Shown: positions 34,193 through 40,903 of the stretch, piece by piece
How positions within the stretch are numbered: position 1 is the stretch's first letter
Layout of the letters: each line of letters begins with the position of its first letter
Notes under the pieces: model-generated
Databases searched by the model: none
Told to the model about the DNA's origin: nothing
The model's input: the letters and a program-made list of their open reading frames with translations, nothing else
Source: Corynebacterium heidelbergense
Lineage (GTDB): Bacteria > Actinomycetota > Actinomycetes > Mycobacteriales > Mycobacteriaceae
Assembly (NCBI RefSeq): GCF_028609845.1
Contig: NZ_CP063191.1
Coordinates: 496,001-560,000, forward strand
DNA length: 64,000 bases
Direction of reading: 5' to 3'
Made by a program: the position numbers and the translations under genes

Positions 34193-34864
34193 GTGGATGC
34201 TGAGCAGTTACGTGAGCACCTGGCCGCAACCCCGGACCTGATACGCCGCCACCGCGCCCGGATGATGCCCGGCAACGTGGGCTACTCGGACGTGCCAGTG
34301 TTCGGCGGGTTCGGGCCGTCAACCCCCATCAGTGTGCACGCGCTGGAGATGGGCGACATGGAGGCCGCTGGGGTCGGCACCCTGGCCCGCTACTGCATGG
34401 CGGTGGGGTCCATACCTCCGCAGCCGATACGCGGGTTCTGGTGGGTCAACGGCGAATGCAAAGGCCTTGGTGCTTTGGGTATGGATGAAGATGAGTTCGA
34501 CCTATGGGGCAACCCCAATGGGCACGACTACCTGGAGCCGATACGGCCCACTATCGCACACCTGCGGGCCTATGCCGGTGAGGTCGTGCTCACTGAGGGT
34601 GTGGAGCCAATTCTCCGGGCGATGGAGGATGTGCGGTGGTATTCGCTGAAGATGTTCCCGAATGAGTCCGAGGAATGGGTGAGTGAGGAACAGGCGCGGG
34701 AAATATCCGGCAGGTCTGAAAGGACACTCCGTGAGTGGAGGAATAGTGGAGTGGTGCGGCACATCAAGTGCGGTCATGGGTTCGAGTATTCGAAGGAGGA
34801 TCTGCTGACCATGATGCAGGTGAAAATGCAGAACCGGAATAGAGGGAAAACACTACCGGGCTAA
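34193..34864 (+). CDS. Hypothetical protein with C-terminal helix-turn-helix
   Basis: 223 residues, GTG start 10 nt after nrdE with AAGGGGG upstream. The C-terminal ~50 residues form a MerR/excisionase-like HTH (WVSEEQAREISGRSERTLRE then WRNSGVVRHIKCGHGFEYS). The N-terminal 170 residues (GGFGPSTPISVHALEMGDME, GFWWVNGECKG) are not recognised. It is the last gene before the structured RNA region and could regulate it or the late genes. Confidence 0.65.
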   Translation: MDAEQLREHLAATPDLIRRHRARMMPGNVGYSDVPVFGGFGPSTPISVHALEMGDMEAAGVGTLARYCMAVGSIPPQPIRGFWWVNGECKGLGALGMDEDEFDLWGNPNGHDYLEPIRPTIAHLRAYAGEVVLTEGVEPILRAMEDVRWYSLKMFPNESEEWVSEEQAREISGRSERTLREWRNSGVVRHIKCGHGFEYSKEDLLTMMQVKMQNRNRGKTLPG

Positions 34865-34882
34865 CCTTCTGCCGGTGGGGCA

Positions 34883-34888
34883 TATAAT
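34883..34888 (+). promoter_or_regulatory. Perfect TATAAT -10 box at the head of the RNA region
   Basis: TATAAT within CATATAATAGATATG, rare in this GC-rich sequence. It lies just after the stop of the preceding gene with no ORF behind it, so it is probably a strong promoter for a stable RNA starting near 34895. No good -35 box. Confidence 0.65.
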
Positions 34889-34894
34889 AGATAT

Positions 34895-35520
34895 GTGAGG
34901 TTGTTTCGGCGGGGGATTCATGGGCTGAAACGTAAAGATTGGGGTCCTTGCATCCGGGGGAAGACTGAGCAGACACAGGATGAACGATTGTGACCGCCTG
35001 CTCACTTCTCAGTCACCCCGGCGCTGGCTTGCATCCTACTGCCCCTGGCTCGCACCCTACTGCTTAAAGATCCGGCGTTATTGGGATCGTGTAAAGGTTC
35101 CATGCTTCCGATAAGAACCCCTGGGTTCTTCCGTTATTCGGATAGGTTGCGTGGTCGCGCCGTTCATAGGAGGAACCCCCATACCTCCTGGCGTTCTATA
35201 TGCCCGTAGCTCAATTTGGCAGAGCAACTGTTTCCAAAGCAGGCGGTTGCAGGTTCGAGTCCTGCCGGGCGTGCAAAGGTTGATCTGGGTTCCCGAATGG
35301 GAGTAGGGCTAACGCCTGAGAAATCCTTTGTTCGACCTTAGGGGTAGCTCCCCGACCTATGCCACTTCCTGAGCTGGAGAGGACTTGGCATTAAGCGATC
35401 CAGCGCAACTAAGTGACACTCCCACTGGTAAACCGCCATGAGCGGGGAGTGTCACCCCGCCGCACCGAAGTCCCGGTGACGTGCTAGGAAAGCGACTTAT
35501 GGCGAGCGAGTACAAGGGCA
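34895..35520 (+). ncRNA. Large structured non-coding RNA candidate enclosing tRNA-Trp
   Basis: About 625 nt without a plausible gene, downstream of a TATAAT box. Many strong stems are visible: AGGAGG/CCTCCT (35168-35189) inside CGCC/GGCG; AAGAACC/GGTTCTT (35113-35130) extended by TCCGA/TCGGA; GGGG/CCCC near 35341-35353; ATGCCA/TGGCAT (35359-35391); and a perfect 11-bp stem GTGACACTCCC/GGGAGTGTCAC (35413-35455) with an inner CCGC/GCGG. A tRNA sits in the middle. Large ornate phage RNAs such as GOLLD and ROOL are known near or around tRNAs; assignment to either is only a hypothesis. The 3' limit is set just before the ribosome site of the next gene. Confidence 0.55.
35200..35273 (+). tRNA. tRNA-Trp (anticodon CCA)
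   Basis: Acceptor ATGCCCG/CGGGCGT, D-arm GCTC-AATTTGGCA-GAGC, anticodon loop TTCCAAA with CCA at 35234-35236, T-arm GCAGG-TTCGAGT-CCTGC, discriminator G; the CCA tail is not encoded. The anticodon stem has a weak outer pair. It is the only complete tRNA inside the prophage. Confidence 0.9.
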
Positions 35521-35545
35521 AAAAACTTGAAGGAGATGCGCAGCC

Positions 35546-35845
35546 GTGAAGGTCGTTGAAGATCAAGAAACTGGTGTCGCCTACATTTACCTAACGGATC
35601 GCAGGGTATACGAAACCGTGCAAGTCAGCCCATTGGTCAACGTTGACCTGGATGGGAACGGTAAAGCCGTCGGTGTCGAAATCCTTACGTCCGACTATCA
35701 CATCGCGATCAACCGTACCCCTCAGGCCGAAAAGCCGTGGCAAATAGGTTTTGCCGCGCCGGACACCTGCTGCCTGCTTAGCAAAGGTGAGACATACCGT
35801 GAGGCTGTTGACGGCTGGATCGAGAGGCTGATTGGGGAGCGCTAA
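35546..35845 (+). CDS. DUF2283-like small protein
   Basis: 99 residues, GTG start with AAGGAGA upstream. MKVVEDQETGVAYIYLTDRR followed by VNVDLDGNGKAVGVEILT fits the DUF2283 pattern (alternating strands, D-x-D-G-x-x-x-G-I/V-E-I-L). The C-terminus is helical (YREAVDGWIERLIGE). It is the only gene between the two structured RNA segments. Confidence 0.7.
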   Translation: MKVVEDQETGVAYIYLTDRRVYETVQVSPLVNVDLDGNGKAVGVEILTSDYHIAINRTPQAEKPWQIGFAAPDTCCLLSKGETYREAVDGWIERLIGER

Positions 35846-36240
35846 TGGCATACGCCCTGGTTCGAGTCCAGGGGGCGCACGGGGCGTGGCAAGGATAACC
35901 ACGCGGCGGGCAGCGGCATTCACACTGGGCTGAGCCTCCCGCAAAACCGTCAGAGTGTGAAACTAGCGGTGAAAAACCTGTAACGCAGGGTGATCGTCGA
36001 AGGGCTGGTGTACTGGCCCTGGTAAATCGGAATGGTGCGACACCCTCCGGTAAGAAGGAGACCGGTTGTAGCAAGCGAACTAGGCCGCAGGCGAACGTGG
36101 TCCTAGCGCAAGAATCCGCAGCCCTAGCCACGGGTGCTACGCAATAGGTGGCAGCGCGAGTGAGTTTCCCACCCGGGTTCGAGGCCCGGGCGCGCACGAA
36201 AGCCCCGGAGAGATCCCTGCCTAGCGCACATCGCCGGGGT
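35846..36240 (+). ncRNA. Second structured non-coding segment with tRNA-like T-arms
   Basis: About 395 nt without a plausible gene. Stems: T-arm-like CCTGG-TTCGAGT-CCAGG (35856-35872) preceded by a D-arm-like GCG/CGC hairpin; GCGTGG/CCACGC (35884-35904); TTCACACT/AGTGTGAA (35919-35961); CTAGG/CCTAG extended by GCG/CGC (36075-36109); a second T-arm CCGGG-TTCGAGG-CCCGG (36173-36189) preceded by a D-loop-like AATAGGTGGCA; and CCCCGG/CCGGGG (36203-36239) at the end. Neither T-arm belongs to a complete tRNA. It could be a separate RNA or the 3' half of one long transcript from 34895. Confidence 0.5.
36207..36232. repeat. 26-bp direct repeat, copy 1
   Basis: GGAGAGATCCCTGCCTAGCG then CACATC; it matches 36847-36872 with one mismatch. 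It lies before the second ImmA-type gene, inside the terminal hairpin of the RNA segment. Confidence 0.85.
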
Positions 36241-36282
36241 TACTGACATCTACTAAATTCGACGGTAGTCAGGCAGGTGGGC

Positions 36283-36864
36283 ATGATAGTAAAGAAAGGT
36301 TCAGACGGGGAGGCGCATGAACTCAGAACCTTCGGAGACCTTCGTGATCATGCTCGCCGCGATGCCGACAACATCTTAAGTTTTTATTGGGATGACTCTA
36401 TCCCCGTTGATCCGGTGGCCTTGGCCCGCAAAATGGGCCCCAGCGTGTTTCTGGCCCAGCTTGATGGCGATACATACGGCATGGTTATCGGGACGTCAAC
36501 AGGTGCTGAGATCTACGTAAGCCGGAGCCAATCGAAAACTCGTTCGCGGTTCACTTGCGCCCATGAGCTAGGCCACTTCGTAGATTGTGTGCAAAACGAT
36601 GGCGGACTGAGTAATGGTGTTGGATATGTGGACAAAAGGTCGGACAATGACCGGGGGAGAGCATATGAAGTCTATGCCAATGAATTCGCCGCTTCGATCC
36701 TAATGCCTGAAGAAGCGGTTAGGCGGTTTATTGGTGATGGGCTTTCGCTCTACCAGATGGCTGACAGGTTCGACGTTCCCATAGATTCCATGTCCCGGAG
36801 GCTTCACACTTTGCGAGTTCGCACTAGCGATCCTGCGAGTACCGCTGGAGAGATCCCTGACTAG
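36283..36864 (+). CDS. Second ImmA/IrrE-type metallopeptidase
   Basis: 193 residues (ATG 36283; a GTG two codons earlier is possible). Zinc motif CAHELGHFVDC and the downstream YANEFAASILMPEEAVRRFI helix are typical of the DUF955/ImmA family. The N-terminal ~70 residues resemble the substrate-side domain. Unlike the copy at 16371 it has no adjacent repressor gene, and its ends coincide with 26-bp direct repeats, so it looks like an inserted accessory gene. Possible targets are a host or competing-prophage repressor. Confidence 0.88.
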   Translation: MIVKKGSDGEAHELRTFGDLRDHARRDADNILSFYWDDSIPVDPVALARKMGPSVFLAQLDGDTYGMVIGTSTGAEIYVSRSQSKTRSRFTCAHELGHFVDCVQNDGGLSNGVGYVDKRSDNDRGRAYEVYANEFAASILMPEEAVRRFIGDGLSLYQMADRFDVPIDSMSRRLHTLRVRTSDPASTAGEIPD

Positions 36865-36872
36865 CGCACATC
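36847..36872. repeat. 26-bp direct repeat, copy 2
   Basis: GGAGAGATCCCTGACTAGCG then CACATC. It includes the stop codon of the ImmA-type gene; one mismatch to copy 1. Confidence 0.85.
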
Positions 36873-36920
36873 TACCAGGTGCCGACACATCTACCACATC
36901 TAACAACTTCGGGAGGTGGC

Positions 36921-37103
36921 ATGAGCCGCGACTACCGCGACCAACGGGGAGGGCACCGCTGGATCTACCCGTGCAAACGGAAGACTGCCACCTGGTTCAT
37001 GCGTGACTGCAGGCGCACCGGTAGGCGCAAAGCGAAGCAGGACCTGAAGCACGGGCGCGAGCCGCAGCCTATCTACCCCGTAGAAAGACGATGGCTGGAA
37101 TAG
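36921..37103 (+). CDS. Small basic protein
   Basis: 60 residues starting MSRDYRDQRGGHRWIYPCKR, very rich in R and K (RRTGRRKAKQDLKHGREPQ), with GGGAGGTGG before ATG 36921. Possible nucleic-acid binding; not recognised. Confidence 0.6.
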   Translation: MSRDYRDQRGGHRWIYPCKRKTATWFMRDCRRTGRRKAKQDLKHGREPQPIYPVERRWLE

Positions 37104-37193
37104 ATGGCCCAGCAGCATGGAGAGGCCAAGAGAGACGGGGGTGGCGTGGTGTACGACGATGAACCCATCGAGCTGGTCCACGATGAGCCATGA
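37104..37193 (+). CDS. Small acidic protein (29 residues)
   Basis: ATG directly after the previous stop; encodes MAQQHGEAKRDGGGVVYDDE then PIELVHDEP. Overlaps the nrdI start by 11 bp. Short and uncertain. Confidence 0.4.
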   Translation: MAQQHGEAKRDGGGVVYDDEPIELVHDEP

Positions 37194-37593
37194 GCACACA
37201 CCCCTGGCCTACTACTGGTCATCCCCCAGCGGGAACACTAAAGCCCTAGCCGACAAGCTGCAGTGCGAGACGCGCCCAATAGGGGAAGGCGCGACTGCAC
37301 CCTACATCCTCATCACCCCCACCTACGAGCAACCACGGGCGGGCAACACGATCCCGCCACAGGTAGCGCGCTGGCTCGAGAACAACCACAGCCTACTGGT
37401 TGGGGTGATAGGCACAGGGAACAGGAACTTCGGCGGGCTGTTCTGCCGGGCTGCTGTGGACGTGAGCACCACCTACCGCGTGCCCGTGCTACACCGCTGT
37501 GAACTACGCGGCACGGACGCTGACACGCGCACCATCGACGCGGGCATAGCCCAACACTTCGACACACTCACACGACTCAGGGGGATCACGTGA
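37183..37593 (+). CDS. nrdI: NrdI-like flavodoxin
   Basis: 136 residues. LAYYWSSPSGNTKALADKL has the phosphate-binding loop, PYILITPTYEQPRAGNTIPP the second FMN loop, and GTGNRNFGGLF the conserved NrdI G-x-GN-R-N-F-G motif. NrdI supplies oxidant for the manganese-tyrosyl cofactor of NrdF in class Ib reductases. It is encoded 3 kb after nrdE, separated by the RNA region and the ImmA-type gene. No NrdF is encoded in the prophage, so it would act on the host protein. Confidence 0.82.
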   Translation: MSHEHTPLAYYWSSPSGNTKALADKLQCETRPIGEGATAPYILITPTYEQPRAGNTIPPQVARWLENNHSLLVGVIGTGNRNFGGLFCRAAVDVSTTYRVPVLHRCELRGTDADTRTIDAGIAQHFDTLTRLRGIT

Positions 37594-37612
37594 CCACCTG
37601 GAGGGAGGACCC

Positions 37613-37798
37613 ATGACCAACATAATCGCGGGCGCAATGATCGGAGTGGGCACAGCACTATCGTTCGTGTCTATCGCTATGTTCTCAGACGACCTGATCG
37701 AAGGAAGACTGTCCACCCGGAAGAAGGTTATCTGGGCCATAACGCTGTGCATAGGCCCGGCGATGATCGGAGCGGGCATAGGGATGGTGAACAATTGA
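37613..37798 (+). CDS. Small two-span membrane protein
   Basis: 61 residues with GGAGGGAGG upstream. Two hydrophobic helices (MTNIIAGAMIGVGTALSFVS and VIWAITLCIGPAMIGAGIG) are separated by a charged loop. Unknown function. Confidence 0.6.
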   Translation: MTNIIAGAMIGVGTALSFVSIAMFSDDLIEGRLSTRKKVIWAITLCIGPAMIGAGIGMVNN

Positions 37799-38208
37799 GT
37801 GAACGAATCGGCACGTGGAACCTTGCAGAGCTAGGCCGCAGCATTAAGCAGTTCAAGCGCGACCATGCAGCCATTGAGTCCAACATCCGCACGCTCGAAG
37901 CAGACGGTGCAGAGCAAGACGTGATCCTCCGCGAGAAGGTACGCCTGGCACGGCACATCAACGATTACGTGTGGAACTTCCAGCGCATGCGTGAGGACGT
38001 TGAGCTACAGCTCGAAGGCCACCCCCTGCAAACCATCGCCTACCTCGTTGCCCGGCGCGTGAGGCTCTACCCACTGGACCGCTACTGGAAGAAGCACCGC
38101 GTTGTCGGCCAGCTGAAGGAAGGTATGCGGATAGGGGGTAACGAGTGGATTTGGCTACCGGGACCGGCAGTGAAGCCGGAGTTCAACCATGACTGCGCCG
38201 AGGCGTAG
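37795..38208 (+). CDS. Hypothetical helical protein
   Basis: 137 residues, TTG start (MSERIGTWNLAELGRSIKQF) overlapping the previous stop. Long helices suggest a coiled coil (KRDHAAIESNIRTLEADGAE), with an aromatic C-terminal part. Not recognised. Confidence 0.6.
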   Translation: MSERIGTWNLAELGRSIKQFKRDHAAIESNIRTLEADGAEQDVILREKVRLARHINDYVWNFQRMREDVELQLEGHPLQTIAYLVARRVRLYPLDRYWKKHRVVGQLKEGMRIGGNEWIWLPGPAVKPEFNHDCAEA

Positions 38209-38274
38209 CGCCTACCTATCCCCGCACAGCCAACCGATAACGACTATGAGACAAGACAACCAAGGACATACACC

Positions 38275-38520
38275 ATGACCACACGACACACACGGGTAGA
38301 CGCAGCACCCGTCCACACCCACTACACCACAGCCATACTCAACTCAGGCGTACACATCACCGTATGCGAGGGCACCCTAGACCAATGCAGAGAAGCAGCA
38401 CAACAGTGCATTAGTAGCGAGCTAGAGGACACCCCGCTCATCTCAACCAGCAGCGCGCCCGGCTCCGACCTCGCCTACATCAAACGCTCACAGATAGCGG
38501 CAGTGACCATCGGCCACTAG
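38275..38520 (+). CDS. Hypothetical protein
   Basis: 81 residues, ATG 38275 after CAAGGAC. Contains THYTTAILNSGVHITVCEGT and YIKRSQIAAVTIGH; small alpha/beta. Not recognised. Confidence 0.55.
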   Translation: MTTRHTRVDAAPVHTHYTTAILNSGVHITVCEGTLDQCREAAQQCISSELEDTPLISTSSAPGSDLAYIKRSQIAAVTIGH

Positions 38521-38547
38521 CCCCAACCCCAAGGGAGGTAGACACCC

Positions 38548-38895
38548 GTGGCACCCACCACCACTACCACCCGAAGAGGCTACGGCAACAGACACCAACA
38601 ACAACGGGCACGACTCATCCGCAACCACATCGACGGCACACCATGCCAATGGTGCGGACAACCCATGTACAAACAAGCACACAAGAACTTCGATGAAGCA
38701 CCACTCGAAGCAGACCACGAGGAACCACTAGCGGACAACCGCACACGGAGGAACCTCGCAACCCGCTTGTTGCACCGCCGCTGCAACCGACAACGCGGGG
38801 CGGGAAGGACACCGCCAGTGAGAAATATGCAGACCCATGAGAAAACTGCGCATGACGTGCAACGAACCAGGCCCGAAAGCTGCCTCAACTGGTGA
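38548..38895 (+). CDS. HNH endonuclease next to the terminase
   Basis: 115 residues, GTG start with GGGAGGT upstream. HNH core: PCQWCGQPM zinc knuckle, LEADHEEPLADNRTRRN and LLHRRCNRQRG. HNH proteins in this position assist terminase cleavage at cos sites in several siphoviruses; that role is inferred from position. Confidence 0.85.
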   Translation: MAPTTTTTRRGYGNRHQQQRARLIRNHIDGTPCQWCGQPMYKQAHKNFDEAPLEADHEEPLADNRTRRNLATRLLHRRCNRQRGAGRTPPVRNMQTHEKTAHDVQRTRPESCLNW

Positions 38896-39060
38896 AGGCG
38901 AAAACCCCCTCTGACCTGCGACGATAGAATCTTGAGGGGGTTGGTCAGATGACTCCGCCCCGCCGCTGGAAGGCAACCTTTTTTACGCGGTGCAAAAGTT
39001 ACGCATTCTCGCAGGTCAGGGGGCTGGGTCTTATTCACGTTTTATTCAGGGGGTGGGCCG
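38896..39060. other. Non-coding gap before terminase with inverted repeats, cos candidate
   Basis: 165 nt. AACCCCCTC/GAGGGGGTT (38903-38942) forms a hairpin without a T-run. CCCCC(TC)TGACCTGCGA at 38905-38921 is repeated in inverted orientation as TCGCAGGTCAGGGGG at 39009-39023, so the hairpins compete. The location between the HNH gene and terminase is where cos or pac sites often lie. Confidence 0.45.
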
Positions 39061-39405
39061 TTGTCGTGGTCTGAGGGAGACGAGTTCAACGAGGGCGGTA
39101 AGGCACTGTTTGGCTCATTGTGTCGCGAGTCTGATTCCGCTGCTACGCGGGCGTTGATTGTGGAGGCTGCGCGGGCGAAGGACAGGCTTGATCGGCTGCA
39201 TCTGGTGGTCCGTGGTGATGTGGACTCGTGGACGCGGGTGTTCCGCTCTGGGGATGCTGGGGAGCTTGTGTTGAAGCTGGATACGGCAGTGTCGGAGCAG
39301 AGGCAGTTGGCGACGGTGTTTAGGCAGTTGCTCAACGAGATCAGGGAGAGGCAGGGTGAGGACGTTGGGGATGATGAGCCAGACGGCCTCGCCGGTTTGT
39401 CCTGA
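39061..39405 (+). CDS. Terminase small subunit (putative)
   Basis: 114 residues, TTG start. All-helical, with RALIVEAARAKDRLDRLHLV and VLKLDTAVSEQRQLATVFRQ, similar in size and layout to P27-type small terminases. It overlaps the large subunit by 35 bp. Assigned mainly from position. Confidence 0.7.
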   Translation: MSWSEGDEFNEGGKALFGSLCRESDSAATRALIVEAARAKDRLDRLHLVVRGDVDSWTRVFRSGDAGELVLKLDTAVSEQRQLATVFRQLLNEIRERQGEDVGDDEPDGLAGLS

Positions 39406-40891
39406 GTGGCCGTCGTTGACGGGGCGGCAGGAGCCTGAGCATCTGCGGTTCGTTGAGGGGGACACCTCGCGCGGTGATTCTGCTGTGGAGTTGGCTAGGC
39501 GCGTGGGTTCTAGGCCGATGCCGTGGCAGGAGGACATGGTGCGGTACATGAGCATGACGGATGAGCGTGGCCGGTGGCGGCATTCGGATTGCGTGCTGGT
39601 GTGTCCGCGTCAGAACGGCAAGTCGGAGATCATGGCGATCATTGTGCTGTACCGGATTTTCGTGCTGCATCACACGGTGATTTTCACGGCGCAGCAGTGG
39701 AAGACTGCGGAGGATCTGTATAAGCGCACGTTTGCGATGGTGAAGGCCCGCCGTTTTTTGCTGAAGCGGGTTGAGAAGACCAGGTGTTCGCAGGGGCGTG
39801 GCGAGATTTTCCTCCGTGATGGTGGTGGGGTGACGTTCACTACCCGCTCGCAGGATGCTGGCCGTGGTTTGTCGAAGATCGATTTGGTCATCTACGACGA
39901 GGCGTACAACCTCACGGAGGGCGAGACTGCGGCGCTAAACCCGACTCAGCTTGCCGCTGAGGACCCTCAGACGATCTACACGTCTAGCGCGGTGAACAAG
40001 TTCAAGCACGCTAATGGTGAGCTGTTGAGCGCGTTGCGTAGGGATGGTTTGGAGGGCACGGACCCGTCACTGTTCTTCGCTGAGTTCATGGCCCCTGATG
40101 GTGCTGACCGTTTGGAGCCTGAGACGTGGCGGCTGGCTAACCCTTCGTTCGGGGCGATCATGGATGAGGGGAAGGTCGCTAAGCTGATGCGCGGCATGTC
40201 CACGGAGGACGGGCGTGTGGCGTTCGATGTGGAGGCGCTGGGCCGGGGTGAGTGGTTCGAGGACTTGTCTGAGGATGAGTTCACGCCGGTTCTTGATCCG
40301 GAGGTCGTGGAGGCCGCGTTTGTTGCGGACCCGGATCTGCGCGAGCACAAGGTTTTCGCGGTGGATGCGTCACCCGATGGCGCGTGGTTGTCTATCGCCG
40401 CTGGGGTGAAGGTCCCGGCGGGTGTTCATGGCACTGTCGGTTATCACGGCCGGTTTGACACGGATGAGTGCGTGGCGTTCCTGAAGGGCGCTGTGGAAAA
40501 GAACAATCCGGCTGCGGTGATTATCGACCCGAAGTCTGCGGCGAACACTCTGATTATCCCGCTGGAGCGGGCTGGGGTGCGTGTCACGACGATCAACTTC
40601 TCGCAGGCGCAGCAGGCGTATGGGTCGTTTGTGTCCCGATTGTCGGAGCATAAGTGGACGATGGACCGGAACGCGGATGTGGTTGAGGCTTTTGGTTACG
40701 CACAGCCGCGCGTGATGCAGTCCGGTTCGATGTGGGATCGCTATTCGGGGGATGTGACCGTGTTGTGCGCGCTGTCGTTCGCCATGTGGGGGTGTGAGGC
40801 GTTTGAGCCTAAACGCCGACCCCGGCAAAAGGTGAGCGTGGGCGCTGTTGATTCTGCGCAGGTTTCGTCCTGGCAGATGCTTAATTTCTAA
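39371..40891 (+). CDS. Terminase large subunit
   Basis: 506 residues (ATG 39371). Packaging ATPase/nuclease: Walker A-like VCPRQNGKSE, Walker B LVIYDEAYN, coupling TIYTSSA. The C-terminal RNase H-like nuclease has VFAVDASPDGAW, AAVIIDPKSA and EAFGYAQP acidic sites. It cuts the concatemer and drives DNA into the prohead through the portal. Confidence 0.94.
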   Translation: MMSQTASPVCPEWPSLTGRQEPEHLRFVEGDTSRGDSAVELARRVGSRPMPWQEDMVRYMSMTDERGRWRHSDCVLVCPRQNGKSEIMAIIVLYRIFVLHHTVIFTAQQWKTAEDLYKRTFAMVKARRFLLKRVEKTRCSQGRGEIFLRDGGGVTFTTRSQDAGRGLSKIDLVIYDEAYNLTEGETAALNPTQLAAEDPQTIYTSSAVNKFKHANGELLSALRRDGLEGTDPSLFFAEFMAPDGADRLEPETWRLANPSFGAIMDEGKVAKLMRGMSTEDGRVAFDVEALGRGEWFEDLSEDEFTPVLDPEVVEAAFVADPDLREHKVFAVDASPDGAWLSIAAGVKVPAGVHGTVGYHGRFDTDECVAFLKGAVEKNNPAAVIIDPKSAANTLIIPLERAGVRVTTINFSQAQQAYGSFVSRLSEHKWTMDRNADVVEAFGYAQPRVMQSGSMWDRYSGDVTVLCALSFAMWGCEAFEPKRRPRQKVSVGAVDSAQVSSWQMLNF

Positions 40892-40903
40892 GGGGGTGGT
40901 TGT

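Noticed and set aside
35806..35880. A further complete tRNA ending at the 35856 T-arm
   Set aside because: No 5' acceptor strand pairing with GGGCGCA exists at tRNA spacing, and the region overlaps the DUF2283-like gene; treated as a tRNA-like module only.
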